A stretch of 64,000 nt of DNA. Origin: Anseongella ginsenosidimutans. GTDB lineage: Bacteria > Bacteroidota > Bacteroidia > Sphingobacteriales > Sphingobacteriaceae. Positions 15,619 to 25,503 of this stretch are shown piece after piece. The notes under the pieces are model-generated. The model saw only the letters and a list, made by a program, of their open reading frames with translations. It did no database searches and was not told the origin of the DNA. Both the position numbers and the translations under genes were made by a program. Position 1 is the first letter of the stretch. The number at the start of each line of letters is the position of its first letter. Location: positions 4,216,001-4,280,000 of the forward strand of contig NZ_CP042432.1 of NCBI RefSeq assembly GCF_008033235.1, written 5' to 3'.

Positions 15619-18600
15619 ATGAAGCCGGAAATATACAAGCCGAAAAATATAATACGGATCGTCACCGCCGCGTCCTTATTTGACGGGCACGACGTAGCAA
15701 TCAATATTATGCGGCGGATCCTGCAGGCCTCCGGAGCGGAAGTGATCCACTTGGGCCATAACCGCTCGGTAGAGGAAATTGTGAATTGCGCTGTCCAGGA
15801 AGACGTGCAGGCCATTGCCATTACTTCCTACCAAGGCGGGCATAATGAATTCTTTAAATACCTGTTTGACCTTCTCCGGGAAAAAGGCGCCGGCCATATT
15901 TTGGTTTTTGGAGGAGGGGGAGGGACCATCCTGCCCGAAGAAATAGCCGAGTTGGAAGCATACGGCATTACCCGAATTTATTCTCCTGATGACGGCCGGA
16001 AGATGGGCCTGCAGGGAATGATCGATGATCTGCTGCGCAAATGTGATTTTCCTCCCGGAAGCAGAAACACCGGAAGCAATAATACCGGAAGCAAACACAG
16101 TAGAATACCGGAAGATCTTTCAACGGCGGAGCCCGGTAAAACCGCACGGCTTATTACCGCCATTGAAAATCAATGGGATCACGCAGGAACACCGGGTAAT
16201 GCAGGAACACCGGGTAATGCAGGAACACCGGGCAATACAGGAACACCGGGTGATGCAGGCACGAAACCGACGGCCGGGCTCACACCCAATGCGGGTAAAA
16301 AAACAATCCCGGTGATTGGCATTACCGGCACCGGCGGGGCCGGAAAATCTTCCCTGACCGATGAGCTGGTGCGGCGTTATCTGAATGATTTCCCGGATAA
16401 GACCATTGCCATTATTTCCGTAGATCCCTCGAAAAGAAAAACAGGCGGCGCCTTGCTCGGGGATCGCATCCGGATGAACGCCATTGATAACCCCAGGGTA
16501 TATATGCGATCGCTTGCCACGCGTGAGTCCCATATTTCCCTTTCGCGGCATATACAGGAGATCATTGACCTTTGTAAGCTCGCGGGATACGACACCATCA
16601 TTGTAGAATCCTCCGGTATCGGCCAGTCGGATACGCAGATCGTGGAACATTGCGATGTCTCGCTTTATGTAATGACCCCGGAATTCGGGGCGGCTACGCA
16701 GCTTGAAAAAATAGACATGCTTGATTTCGCCGATCTCGTGGCTATTAACAAGTTCGACAAAAGGGGCGCTGATGATGCTCTCCGCGACGTAAAAAAGCAG
16801 TACGTCCGCAACCGCGGCTTGTGGGACGCCGCCACGGAGGATCTTCCGGTTTACGGAACCATTGCTTCCCAGTTCAACGACCCGGGCATGAATAATCTTT
16901 ACCTCGCCATCCTGGAAAAGATCGGGAGCGTAAGCGGCCTGCGCTTTACCTCCGCGTTGGCCAAAAACCCGGGCGGCGCAAAAAAAATCTATGTTATTCC
17001 GCCCCAATGCAGCCGCTACCTGGCAGAGATCGTGGAAAACAACAAGGAATATGACCAGTGGGTAGAGGAACAATGCGCTATTGCCCGGCAGCTGTACCAG
17101 TTGAGCGGAGCTATGGAACTGTTAAAAAACGACCGGAAGGATAATGAAAGCCCGGCAGAAAATCTGGCGGAAAGACCGGCGGAAAATCTGGCGGAAAACC
17201 CAGCTGAAAACGCGCATGCCGAAATTTCGGCGCTTTACGGCCGCCTGAACGAAAAACTGCACCCGGAATGCCGGAAACTGATCGAATCCTGGCCTTCAAT
17301 GCAGGAAAAATATGCTGCGGACGAACTGATCTATAAAGTGCGCGGCAAAGAAATACGTCAGCCGCTCAGCAGCCTGTCGCTCTCTAATCTCCGGATCCCG
17401 AAAATTGCTTTGCCGGAGTATCGAGATTGGGGCGATTTGCTGCGCTGGCAGCTTACTGAAAACCTGCCGGGAGAATTTCCTTATACCGCCGGCGTATTTC
17501 CCCTGAAACGCCAGAACGAGGATCCCACCCGCATGTTTGCCGGAGAAGGAGGCCCGGAACGTACCAATAAACGTTTTCACTACCTGGCGCTGGAACAGCC
17601 GGCCCAGCGCCTTTCTACCGCTTTCGACTCGGTGACGCTTTATGGGGAAGATCCGCATCCGCGGCCGGATATTTATGGGAAAATAGGTAATTCCGGAGTT
17701 TCTGTCGCTACGCTGGACGATTGCAAAAAGCTCTACTCAGGTTTTGACTTGTGCAAGCCCTCTACTTCGGTTTCCATGACCATCAATGGCCCCGCACCCA
17801 TGCTGCTCGGCTTTTTTTTAAATACCGCCATTGACCAGCAGTGCGAAAAATACATTCTGGCAAATGGACTAGAAGAAAGCGCCAGGGAAAAGATCCGCGG
17901 CATTTATGAAGAAAAGGGCCTTCTTCTCCCCGCTTATCATCCTACGCTACCTGAAGGGCATGACGGGCTGGGCCTGCTGCTGCTGGGCGTAACCGGTGAC
18001 CAGGTACTCCCGGAGGACATTTACCAAAATATAAAAGAACAGACGCTTTCCACTGTACGGGGGACCGTCCAGGCCGATATCCTTAAAGAAGACCAGGCAC
18101 AGAACACCTGCATCTTTTCTACTGAGTTCGCGCTGCGGATGATGGGCGACATCCAGGAGTATTTTAGCCGTAATAAAGTAAAGAACTTCTATTCGGTTTC
18201 CATTTCCGGCTATCACATCGCCGAAGCGGGTGCGAACCCCATTACCCAACTGGCATTCACCCTCGCCAACGGGTTCACCTTCGTGGAATACTATCTCAGC
18301 AGGGGCATGCACATTGATGATTTTGCTCCCAATCTTTCTTTTTTCTTCTCAAATGGAATTGACCCGGAATATTCGGTTATCGGCCGGGTAGCCCGCCGCA
18401 TCTGGGCAAAGGCCATGAAGTACAAATACAAAGGAAATGAGCGCTCGCAGAAACTCAAATACCATATCCAGACCTCCGGCCGCTCCCTGCACGCACAGGA
18501 AATTGATTTCAACGATATTCGTACTACATTACAGGCTTTATACGCGGTCTACGATAACTGCAATTCCCTGCATACCAATGCCTATGATGAAGCCATTACC

Positions 18601-19158
18601 ACCCCGACAGAAGAATCGGTCCGCAGGGCAATGGCTATTCAGCTGATCATCAACCGGGAACTGGGCCTGGCAAAAAATGAAAACCCGCTGCAGGGCGCCT
18701 TTATCATAGAAAAGCTTAGTCACCTGGTGGAAAGCGCCGTATATGAAGAATTTCAGCGCCTGTCGGAACGCGGCGGTGTCCTTGGCGCCATGGAAACCAT
18801 GTACCAGCGCGGCAAGATCCAGGAGGAATCCCTGCATTATGAAGCGCTGAAACACAGCGGGGAATACCCGATCATCGGCGTAAACACCTTTCTCAACAGC
18901 CAGGGCTCCCCTACTATCCTCCCCCGGGAAGTGATCCGCGCAATGGAACCCGAAAAGCAATTCCAGATCCAGGCCCTGGAAGCATTTAAACACCGGAACC
19001 AACATGCGGCTCCCATGCAGCTGGAAAAGCTAAAGTCAGCCGCCCTGCAGAACCGCAACACCTTCGAAGAACTGATGGAAGCCTGCAAAGTTTGCTCCCT
19101 GGGCCAGATTTCGACCGCTCTCTACGAAGTCGGCGGACAGTATCGCCGTAATATGTAA
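15619..19158 (+). CDS. icmF: Fused acyl-CoA mutase IcmF (B12 domain + G-protein chaperone + mutase)
   Basis: The 1179 residues comprise three modules. The B12-binding domain (about 1-140) has the cobalt-ligand motif [10 protein letters not shown]. The MeaB-type GTPase (about 230-470) has [32 protein letters not shown] and NKFD. The mutase barrel and C-terminus cover about 560-1179. Substrate positions equivalent to Tyr89/Arg207 of methylmalonyl-CoA mutase read Phe (NKRFHYL) and Gln ([10 protein letters not shown]), the IcmF signature. It should interconvert isobutyryl- and n-butyryl-CoA or similar acyl-CoAs, and the G domain loads and protects the cobalamin. Both interdomain linkers are expanded by tandem repeats, making it longer than the usual ~1080-1130 residues. 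Confidence 0.92.
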   Translation: MKPEIYKPKNIIRIVTAASLFDGHDVAINIMRRILQASGAEVIHLGHNRSVEEIVNCAVQEDVQAIAITSYQGGHNEFFKYLFDLLREKGAGHILVFGGGGGTILPEEIAELEAYGITRIYSPDDGRKMGLQGMIDDLLRKCDFPPGSRNTGSNNTGSKHSRIPEDLSTAEPGKTARLITAIENQWDHAGTPGNAGTPGNAGTPGNTGTPGDAGTKPTAGLTPNAGKKTIPVIGITGTGGAGKSSLTDELVRRYLNDFPDKTIAIISVDPSKRKTGGALLGDRIRMNAIDNPRVYMRSLATRESHISLSRHIQEIIDLCKLAGYDTIIVESSGIGQSDTQIVEHCDVSLYVMTPEFGAATQLEKIDMLDFADLVAINKFDKRGADDALRDVKKQYVRNRGLWDAATEDLPVYGTIASQFNDPGMNNLYLAILEKIGSVSGLRFTSALAKNPGGAKKIYVIPPQCSRYLAEIVENNKEYDQWVEEQCAIARQLYQLSGAMELLKNDRKDNESPAENLAERPAENLAENPAENAHAEISALYGRLNEKLHPECRKLIESWPSMQEKYAADELIYKVRGKEIRQPLSSLSLSNLRIPKIALPEYRDWGDLLRWQLTENLPGEFPYTAGVFPLKRQNEDPTRMFAGEGGPERTNKRFHYLALEQPAQRLSTAFDSVTLYGEDPHPRPDIYGKIGNSGVSVATLDDCKKLYSGFDLCKPSTSVSMTINGPAPMLLGFFLNTAIDQQCEKYILANGLEESAREKIRGIYEEKGLLLPAYHPTLPEGHDGLGLLLLGVTGDQVLPEDIYQNIKEQTLSTVRGTVQADILKEDQAQNTCIFSTEFALRMMGDIQEYFSRNKVKNFYSVSISGYHIAEAGANPITQLAFTLANGFTFVEYYLSRGMHIDDFAPNLSFFFSNGIDPEYSVIGRVARRIWAKAMKYKYKGNERSQKLKYHIQTSGRSLHAQEIDFNDIRTTLQALYAVYDNCNSLHTNAYDEAITTPTEESVRRAMAIQLIINRELGLAKNENPLQGAFIIEKLSHLVESAVYEEFQRLSERGGVLGAMETMYQRGKIQEESLHYEALKHSGEYPIIGVNTFLNSQGSPTILPREVIRAMEPEKQFQIQALEAFKHRNQHAAPMQLEKLKSAALQNRNTFEELMEACKVCSLGQISTALYEVGGQYRRNM
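16057..16101. repeat. 15 bp minisatellite in the icmF B12-GTPase linker
   Basis: Three units of 15 bp beginning GGAAGCA encode [10 protein letters not shown] and GSKHS. They are in frame and lie just after the B12 domain. Confidence 0.8.
16183..16263. repeat. 18 bp minisatellite in icmF encoding collagen-like Gly-X-Y triplets
   Basis: Four near-identical 18 bp units and a half unit start at 16183, 16201, 16219 and 16237, each encoding AGTPGN or a close variant. In the right phase this reads as GTP-GNA triplets, a short Gly-X-Y tract, inside a predicted cytoplasmic enzyme. Confidence 0.88.
17152..17223. repeat. 24 bp minisatellite in the icmF GTPase-mutase linker
   Basis: Three 24 bp units start at 17152, 17176 and 17200 and encode [16 protein letters not shown] and PAENAHAE, an acidic helical linker before the mutase domain. 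Confidence 0.82.
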
Positions 19159-19179
19159 CCAGCCATAAATTGGATAAAT

Positions 19180-19210
19180 TTTCGTGTACGATCGAAAATT
19201 ATTACATTTG
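19180..19210 (+). promoter_or_regulatory. Promoter of the DUF4143 ATPase gene (TTTC-N19-TACATTTG)
   Basis: -33 TTTC at 19180-19183, 19 bp spacing, and -7 TACATTTG at 19203-19210, with a start site predicted near 19216. It lies downstream of an in-frame ATG at 19170, so translation should begin at 19227. Confidence 0.6.
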
Positions 19211-19226
19211 TTTTCACTTTTCAGAC

Positions 19227-20495
19227 ATGGACGAAAAATTATTGGCTTTAGAGAAGTTTAATTTTTGGAATGGAAACGTTCCGTCTCTCGGTTTTCCACG
19301 AACCGGGTATACGGAAAAGATTTATGATTATACGGGGAATAAACTCATTAAAGTTCTTGTGGGGCAGCGGCGAGTGGGAAAGAGCTATATCCTGCGGCAA
19401 ATAGCTAAGCGTTTGATTGATGATGGCGTAAACCCAAAGAATATCCTTTATATCAACAAAGAATTCATAGAGTTCGATTTTATTTCAGACTATAAAGATC
19501 TTGAAGGGGTATTGAATATTTACAAAAAGAAGATAAGCGCCTCTGGAAAAAAGTTCCTTTTCGTCGATGAAATTCAAAATATAAAAGGCTGGGAACACTT
19601 TGTAAATTCACACTCTCAGGATTTTGCCGAACCTTATGAAATCTTTATCAGCGGCTCCAATTCAAAGATGTCATCCGGAGAATTGGCTACGTTATTGTCG
19701 GGGCGATACGTACAATTTGAAATATTTCCATTCAGCTTCATTGAATATTCGGGAGTGATGCAAGTGGATATTTCAAAACAAAGTTTCCTGCAATATATGG
19801 AAGGCGGCGCTTTACCCGAATTATTCGGGTTACCTAATGAGGAAACCCGGCGTAATTATATAGCAGCTATTAAGGACACCGTATTACTACGCGATATCAT
19901 ACAACGTCATAGTATTAAGGACCCCAGGTTGCTCGAGGATATCTTTGTCTATTTGGTTAACAACGCTTCCAACCTGGTCTCGATAACCAATATTGTTAAC
20001 TTTTTTAAAAGCCATAAGCGGAACACATCATACGACACGATTTCAAACTATATCGGTTATATTACAGATACATTCCTGATACACAAGGCCGCACGTTATA
20101 ATATCAAAGGCAAGGAAACACTCACCGGTAATTGCAAGTATTACATAAATGACCTTTCTTATAAAAATTATCTTTATTCCGGCTTTGGTTACGGCATAGG
20201 ATACAAGCTTGAAAACCTTGTCTATTTGGAACTTAGAAGAAACGGGTACCAGGTATATACGGGTACTCTTGGCGCTAAAGAAGTAGACTTCGTAGCAACT
20301 AAAGGAGACCGCCTGATATATTTGCAAAGCGCTTATCTTTTGCCGGATATGCAAACTGCTGACCGCGAGTATGCTCCGCTAAAAGCTATCCGGGACAATT
20401 ACGAGAAGCTGGTAATTTCCCTGGACGATATCACCCTTCCATCCAACGAGGGCATAAAGCATGTACAAGCCTGGAATTTACCGGCAATACTTTAA
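19227..20495 (+). CDS. AAA+ ATPase with C-terminal DUF4143 (mobile orphan ATPase family)
   Basis: The protein has 422 residues from ATG 19227 (MDEKLLALEKFNFWNG). The AAA_14 module has Walker A GQRRVGKS near residue 45, Walker B FLFVDEIQNIKGWE, and the sensor-like FISGSNSKM. The C-terminal DUF4143 half ends in a nuclease-like patch (YTGTLGAKEVDFVATKGDRLIYLQ), reminiscent of PD-(D/E)XK folds, but function is unproven. Codons are visibly more A/T-rich than in the flanking genes, and such ATPases occur patchily in Bacteroidota genomes. Both facts suggest recent transfer. It has its own promoter and no partner gene. Confidence 0.82.
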   Translation: MDEKLLALEKFNFWNGNVPSLGFPRTGYTEKIYDYTGNKLIKVLVGQRRVGKSYILRQIAKRLIDDGVNPKNILYINKEFIEFDFISDYKDLEGVLNIYKKKISASGKKFLFVDEIQNIKGWEHFVNSHSQDFAEPYEIFISGSNSKMSSGELATLLSGRYVQFEIFPFSFIEYSGVMQVDISKQSFLQYMEGGALPELFGLPNEETRRNYIAAIKDTVLLRDIIQRHSIKDPRLLEDIFVYLVNNASNLVSITNIVNFFKSHKRNTSYDTISNYIGYITDTFLIHKAARYNIKGKETLTGNCKYYINDLSYKNYLYSGFGYGIGYKLENLVYLELRRNGYQVYTGTLGAKEVDFVATKGDRLIYLQSAYLLPDMQTADREYAPLKAIRDNYEKLVISLDDITLPSNEGIKHVQAWNLPAIL

Positions 20496-20544
20496 ACTGA
20501 TCTTTCCTTCACCCAGGCCTTAACTTCGGCCGGGCAGGGAGTTC

Positions 20545-22983
20545 TTACATGCCCATCTGGTTCCCGTCTCCCTGCTTCTGGTCGTTATTGTCGATGCCTC
20601 CGCGGCGGCGGCGCTGCTGCTTAAAGTCTACTTTACCGAAACGATAGCTGAAATTAAGGCTTACCGAGCGGAACTCGAAGCCGAAGACGCTGTTCTGGGT
20701 GAAATTCACACCGGTAAGGTCTCTTTTAAATTCCTGATGTTTCTTATATGGGTTGTTCACGTTGATGCCGATACTGGCTTTTTTGTCGAACAATTCCTTT
20801 TTAAGCCCTACTGACATCATTGACCAGGATGAAGATGTTCCCTGTAAGGTAGTCCGGGGGGAATTGAACATGGCAAAAAGGCTGGCGCTGAAGCCCTCTC
20901 CGAAAGAAAGGTTGGAATTCATATTCAGGTTATACATGAAGCTTTCGTTGCTGTACTGGTTATCCACGTTGCTTTTGATCCGGTAATCATACAGGTTCAC
21001 CGAGCCGCTGACCGTCCATTTTGGGGTGATCTGGGTGGAACCGAACAAATTAAGGCCCACGGAGGTACTGCTGGAGACGTTACTGAACGTAGTGCTGGTT
21101 ACGCCTTCCTCGATAGTACTCACGCTTTCGATCACATCACTGGTATTTCTCCAGTAAAGGGAGGCGTTCAAAGAGGTCTTTTTAAAGAAGGTACTCCATC
21201 CAAGCTCGTAGGAGTTGCTCAGTTCCGGTTTGAGTTCCGGGTTCCCGTAACGGACATTCAGGGAGTCGGACTGGTCAACATAGGGGTTAAGGAACCAGAG
21301 GCTGGGACGCTGGATACGCCGGCTGTAACTGGCTTTAATAGTTTGACCGGGTTTCAGCTCCCGGGAAAGCGTAATACTCGGGATCAGGTTGCCATAGGTA
21401 TTGCTGAAGCTGGTACCTGTAGAGGCGAAGTCCCCGTCTATCTGGGTTTGTTCCCAGCGGGCGCCCAGCTTGAGGCCGTATTTTTTTCCGAATTTAAAGG
21501 CGAAAGTGGTATAAGCTGCATAAACATCCTGGCGATAATCAAAAACATTGGAGCGCGAAGGGTCGGGGATATACGCCCCGTTTTCATCCATGATGCTGAA
21601 TTGGTAATCGCTGCTGATATCCCGGAGAATACTTTTTGCGCCTGCTTCCAGGACCGTTCCTTCTTTTTTAAAGGGATGAATATAATCTACCTGGAAAGTG
21701 GTTTCCTTATTCAGGTTATCATTGAAGCTCTTTTCCCTGAGGTTGATCTCCCCGGCTTCATTGGTCTGAAACAAATCATAACCGTTACCGCGGGTTCCCT
21801 TGCTGTACTGGGCCGAAGCGGTGAGTTCCTGCTGCGGGCGCTTGAACGTTTTACGGTAATCCATGGTCCAGTCCAGGCCTTCCATGTCCATGCTTCCGTC
21901 AGTATTCCGCGAAAACTGGCTTACCGGGACTTCGCCGGCATTCATCATGATGGTTCCCTGGTAATTATCAAAATCGCGGCTGAAATCATTGAAGCGTATG
22001 CTTGTGCTGATATTACTAGTGGTGTCTATATCGTAATCCATACCGAACTGTCCGCGCAAGCCCGAATTGCTCATGTCGTTGTTGCCTTCCTGCAAAAGGA
22101 AACGGTTGGCATCGCTGGCATTGTTTATCCGTTCGCTGCTTTGGTAGCCGTTTGAATTGAAGAGGTTCCCGCCCAGGCCGGCATTGATGCCAAACCTGTT
22201 CTTCCGGTAATTCACATCCAGTCCGGCATTGCTGTTGCGGGTACCCGCCGAAAGGTTTACGTTTCCGCTGAGTCCCTGGATACCTTTTTTCTTGGTAATG
22301 ATATTGATGATCCCCGCCGTACCTTCGGCATCGTACTTTGCGGAGGGGCTGGTGATCACCTCCACGCTTTTTATTTCGTCAGAGGGAATCATTTTCAGTG
22401 CATCCTCCACGTTTGAAGCAATGACGCTCGAAGGCTTGCCGTTGATCAGCACCCGTACGTTGCCGCTGCCGCGGAGCTGCACGCTTCCTTCCAAATCTAC
22501 CGTCACCATAGGAACTTTGCGAAGCACATCACCTGCATTGCCGCCGGAATTGGTAGCGTCGCGTTCCGCATTATAAACCAGCTTGTCGATCTTATTTTCA
22601 TATAAGGCCTTTTGCCCTTCCACGGTCACGCCTTCCAGCACTTCCGCATCGGGAGCGATGGCCAGTGCGCCGGCGTTCAGCTCCGCCTGCCCTTGCTTCA
22701 ACTCCAGCAGCTGGCTTGTTTTGGTAAGGTATCCTACAAAAGCTGCCTGCAGCCGGTAACTGCCGGCCGGCACGTTCTCAATGACAAAATTGCCATTATC
22801 ATCGGTTAACGCCCCGTTGACAGTTTTACCCTGCGGATTGAGCAGGGAAACGGATGCAAATGCGAGCCCCTGGCCCGAAAGAGAATCGGTAACGGTACCG
22901 GTAATTTTTCCACTTACCTGCGCCTGCGCCCAGGCAGAGCAGGAAACAATTACAGCCGTTAATAAAATAAGAAGTTTTTTCAT
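20545..22983 (-). CDS. TonB-dependent receptor-type outer membrane beta-barrel protein
   Basis: The protein has 812 residues. Signal peptide about 1-21 (CSAWAQA), then a CarboxypepD_reg-like domain (GKITGTVTDSLSGQGLAFAS, about 25-110). A plug domain follows with DVLRKVPMVTVDLEGSVQLRGSGNVRVLINGK (as DVLRKVPMV and LRGSGNVRVLINGKPS) and EVITSPSAKYDAEG, then a long barrel of the OMP_b-brl_3 type rich in alternating aromatic strands. It ends with a charged RRRRGG tail, not a terminal aromatic. No SusD partner is adjacent, so a glycan role is not supported. The ligand is unknown. Confidence 0.85.
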   Translation of the reverse strand: MKKLLILLTAVIVSCSAWAQAQVSGKITGTVTDSLSGQGLAFASVSLLNPQGKTVNGALTDDNGNFVIENVPAGSYRLQAAFVGYLTKTSQLLELKQGQAELNAGALAIAPDAEVLEGVTVEGQKALYENKIDKLVYNAERDATNSGGNAGDVLRKVPMVTVDLEGSVQLRGSGNVRVLINGKPSSVIASNVEDALKMIPSDEIKSVEVITSPSAKYDAEGTAGIINIITKKKGIQGLSGNVNLSAGTRNSNAGLDVNYRKNRFGINAGLGGNLFNSNGYQSSERINNASDANRFLLQEGNNDMSNSGLRGQFGMDYDIDTTSNISTSIRFNDFSRDFDNYQGTIMMNAGEVPVSQFSRNTDGSMDMEGLDWTMDYRKTFKRPQQELTASAQYSKGTRGNGYDLFQTNEAGEINLREKSFNDNLNKETTFQVDYIHPFKKEGTVLEAGAKSILRDISSDYQFSIMDENGAYIPDPSRSNVFDYRQDVYAAYTTFAFKFGKKYGLKLGARWEQTQIDGDFASTGTSFSNTYGNLIPSITLSRELKPGQTIKASYSRRIQRPSLWFLNPYVDQSDSLNVRYGNPELKPELSNSYELGWSTFFKKTSLNASLYWRNTSDVIESVSTIEEGVTSTTFSNVSSSTSVGLNLFGSTQITPKWTVSGSVNLYDYRIKSNVDNQYSNESFMYNLNMNSNLSFGEGFSASLFAMFNSPRTTLQGTSSSWSMMSVGLKKELFDKKASIGINVNNPYKKHQEFKRDLTGVNFTQNSVFGFEFRSVSLNFSYRFGKVDFKQQRRRRGGIDNNDQKQGDGNQMGM

Positions 22984-23015
22984 GGTGTTAATATGACACT
23001 ATCGCAATTAGAGGG

Positions 23016-23023
23016 CAAAAGTA
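23016..23023 (-). promoter_or_regulatory. -7 box TACTTTTG of the TonB-dependent receptor gene
   Basis: Full -7 consensus on the minus strand, 33 bp before the start codon at 22983. No TTTG lies at the expected -33 distance, so an activator may be needed. Confidence 0.42.
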
Positions 23024-23143
23024 ATAAGAGGTTACATGGAAGGGCTGTAACAAGTCTGTTATCTTGCATAGCGAAGCGCTGCGGCGAACAGGAAAGCTCC
23101 CGCAGGCGGCAGCAGGCGGCAGAAATAAGGGGTTTAGCCGGGT

Positions 23144-25456
23144 TTACCGGCCAATGTAACTATTTCGTTGGAGCAGTTCATCCGCCTGTTTGCGATAGTC
23201 GGCAGCTTCGGCCTGCATCAGCTTAACGAAGTCATTTTCTTCCAGCTTTCCTATTACGGCTTCCATTTCTGAAGTACTCTCGTAGAGCATTTTCCGGAAG
23301 GGGTTCCTGTAGTCCTTTTCCCGGGAAGTATGGACACCCTCCGCGAGCCGCTCCATGGTTTCCACGCTGCGTTCCAGGAAAGAGGGCCATAAAGAAAGAA
23401 GTTCTTCCTCCCCGGCCCCGTTCACTTCCAGCAGGGTCAGCCAGGCATGATTCAGCTTATCGGCGGGATAAGCCGTTCCCAATTCCAGGTAACGCGCATG
23501 GATTTCGTCCCAGGAACTGATCCGGCCCTGTTTAATATCGTCCTTTAGCTGCTCCAGGTCTTGTTCATGGATCAGCTGTCCGCCCACATTGACCCAACTA
23601 CCCCTGCTGCTAAAGCGAAAGTCCTCCCTGAGCGCGAGCAGGTCCGCAGCCGCCTTCCCCGAAAAATGGTGAACAAGCGTGCTGACTCCGTAATGATGAA
23701 GCATTTCTGCGTACCAGCGATAAGCCTGCCCGACTTTGATCACGATTACTTCCCGCCGGGAATTCTCAACGTTCCTGGCCTTTATCGTTAACCCGCGAAC
23801 CGTTTCTTCCTGGTTGAGCAGCAGATCCTTTCCTATTTGCCTGAGCTGATCTTCATCCGGCTCGCTGCCTTGCGTTGCGGCTGTTTCGCCGGGCTTTGTT
23901 CCGGTTGTATCAATGGGCTTCGTTCCGTCCGTTTCGCCGGCTTGCGTTCCGGCTGTTCCGCCGGCCTTCCCTTGCTGTTCAAGGTAAGCCTGGCCCACCC
24001 ATTTTTCCAGCAGCCTCATTGCGGTTATCATTTCATTGGCCGTGTCCGGCGCCAGGTAATCGTACTCGATTTCCTGTCTTTTATGGATCCGCTTATCACG
24101 GGTCCGGTATTTCCATGCGTTCCTGGCGAGGGCATATATATTGTACATGAACCAATAGGCGGGCATCAGGTACAGCTTTGCCGTGGATTCGTCATTGTAA
24201 ACAAAAGTGAAGGGCAGGGGAATGTCCATCTCGTAGAGATAATTCCCTTTGTTCACCAGGCAGTAGGAGGCAAAACGGCTGTTATGCTTCAGGCTTACGC
24301 ATAAGCCAGGCCAGAATCCGCGCCTGGCGACAATTTCGCCATCGTTCCCCCGTGAATTATGATTGGAACCTATGGTAGCGCCGGCGGCCATATTGGATTG
24401 TCCTTCGATTCTGGAGGCGCAGAGGAAGGAATTATTATGATGCTGTTCATGACCGGGGTAAATCAGGGAGTTCAGCACTTCGCAGCAGGAGACCGTCGCA
24501 TTATTCCCCAGGTAGGAATTGATCAGGCGGGCGCCGTATTTCAGATTCGAATGCGAGCCCATGAAAAACCGGACGGCTTTCACGCCATAAAATACGCGGC
24601 ATCCCTGGTTGATAATGCCGTTCACCAGCTCACAACCTTCGCCGATCTGGGTCCCTGCATCCGGCAGGCTGTGGACGGTAAGGTTCTTCAGTTTGTTAGC
24701 CCCTTTGATATAGGCATCGGAACCGATCTTCGCATCCTTGATGATCTTGCAGTTTTTTATGACCGTACGGTCGCCAACAGTACCATAAAAACCTCTCCTG
24801 GAATCATTCTTCTCGTCTACCAGCTTTTTAAAGCTTTCCATAAGCTGCTGGTCATCCCGGTATTTTGTCCAGAGGAAGGCGTCGCCGGCCAGCATGCCTT
24901 CAAAGGGCAGAATGCGGCGGCCGCCGTTCTCGTTACACAGCTCCAGCCAGATGCGCACTTTCTCCTCTTCACCTTCTTTCAGAATTCCACTCCCGAATTT
25001 TGCATGATTGCTGGTGGCCATTTCATTGATGTTCATCAGCATACATTCATTTCCCACCTGGTAATGGGAAAGATGATTCACATTGTCCACCACCACGTTA
25101 TCCCCGAAATCGCAGGAAATAATGGTGCTGTTATAAAGCCCCACGGGGTGCTGTATTTCATGATATTCGAGCAGGTAGGGCTCCAGGTCTCCTATCCTGA
25201 TCTTCCCGAAGAAATTACATCCCTGCACATAGCCGGCGTTGAACTTGTCGGTGACGAGGATCATGTTCCAGTCATCGGACGTATTTTCATTCTTTACCAG
25301 GACTTCTATTTCATGGGCCTTCAGTTTCCGGTATTTTTTATCCGTACGGAACTGTTCATCCCGCAAATAATATTCGTCCTTGCTTTCCGGCAGGTAAACA
25401 CCTTCAATAAAACCGTAACCCAGCTTATCTATTGGCTTTTTTACAATCCTGTTCAT
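23144..25456 (-). CDS. DUF4954 protein with left-handed beta-helix (hexapeptide) core
   Basis: The protein has 770 residues. The N-terminal ~450 residues show spaced hexapeptide-type turns (STIISCDFGDNVVV, KIIKDAKIGSDAYI, GTQIGEGCELVNG, MAAGATIGSNHN), typical of trimeric left-handed beta helices found in acyl- and nucleotidyl-transferases. The C-terminal part is helical. DUF4954 is common in Bacteroidota and has no assigned reaction to my knowledge. About residues 497-536 form a Thr/Gly-rich low-complexity insert of GT-containing repeats, probably a flexible linker. The upstream gap to glmS is a heptad repeat array. Confidence 0.8.
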   Translation of the reverse strand: MNRIVKKPIDKLGYGFIEGVYLPESKDEYYLRDEQFRTDKKYRKLKAHEIEVLVKNENTSDDWNMILVTDKFNAGYVQGCNFFGKIRIGDLEPYLLEYHEIQHPVGLYNSTIISCDFGDNVVVDNVNHLSHYQVGNECMLMNINEMATSNHAKFGSGILKEGEEEKVRIWLELCNENGGRRILPFEGMLAGDAFLWTKYRDDQQLMESFKKLVDEKNDSRRGFYGTVGDRTVIKNCKIIKDAKIGSDAYIKGANKLKNLTVHSLPDAGTQIGEGCELVNGIINQGCRVFYGVKAVRFFMGSHSNLKYGARLINSYLGNNATVSCCEVLNSLIYPGHEQHHNNSFLCASRIEGQSNMAAGATIGSNHNSRGNDGEIVARRGFWPGLCVSLKHNSRFASYCLVNKGNYLYEMDIPLPFTFVYNDESTAKLYLMPAYWFMYNIYALARNAWKYRTRDKRIHKRQEIEYDYLAPDTANEMITAMRLLEKWVGQAYLEQQGKAGGTAGTQAGETDGTKPIDTTGTKPGETAATQGSEPDEDQLRQIGKDLLLNQEETVRGLTIKARNVENSRREVIVIKVGQAYRWYAEMLHHYGVSTLVHHFSGKAAADLLALREDFRFSSRGSWVNVGGQLIHEQDLEQLKDDIKQGRISSWDEIHARYLELGTAYPADKLNHAWLTLLEVNGAGEEELLSLWPSFLERSVETMERLAEGVHTSREKDYRNPFRKMLYESTSEMEAVIGKLEENDFVKLMQAEAADYRKQADELLQRNSYIGR
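23850..23970. repeat. In-frame degenerate repeat encoding the Thr/Gly linker of the DUF4954 protein
   Basis: Imperfect copies of a ~30 bp pattern (TTCCGGCTGTTTCGCCGG-like on the plus strand) encode GTQAGETD, GTKPIDTT and GTKPGETAAT. The tract has no fold-forming pattern. Confidence 0.6.
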
Positions 25457-25503
25457 GCTTTCTTTTTTCTGGTGTGAGGTTCAAAGCTCAACTAGAATAC
25501 CGT

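Noticed and set aside
19170-19226. Longer N-terminus for the DUF4143 ATPase
   Set aside because: The ATG at 19170 lies upstream of the predicted promoter, and the extra residues show no family similarity.
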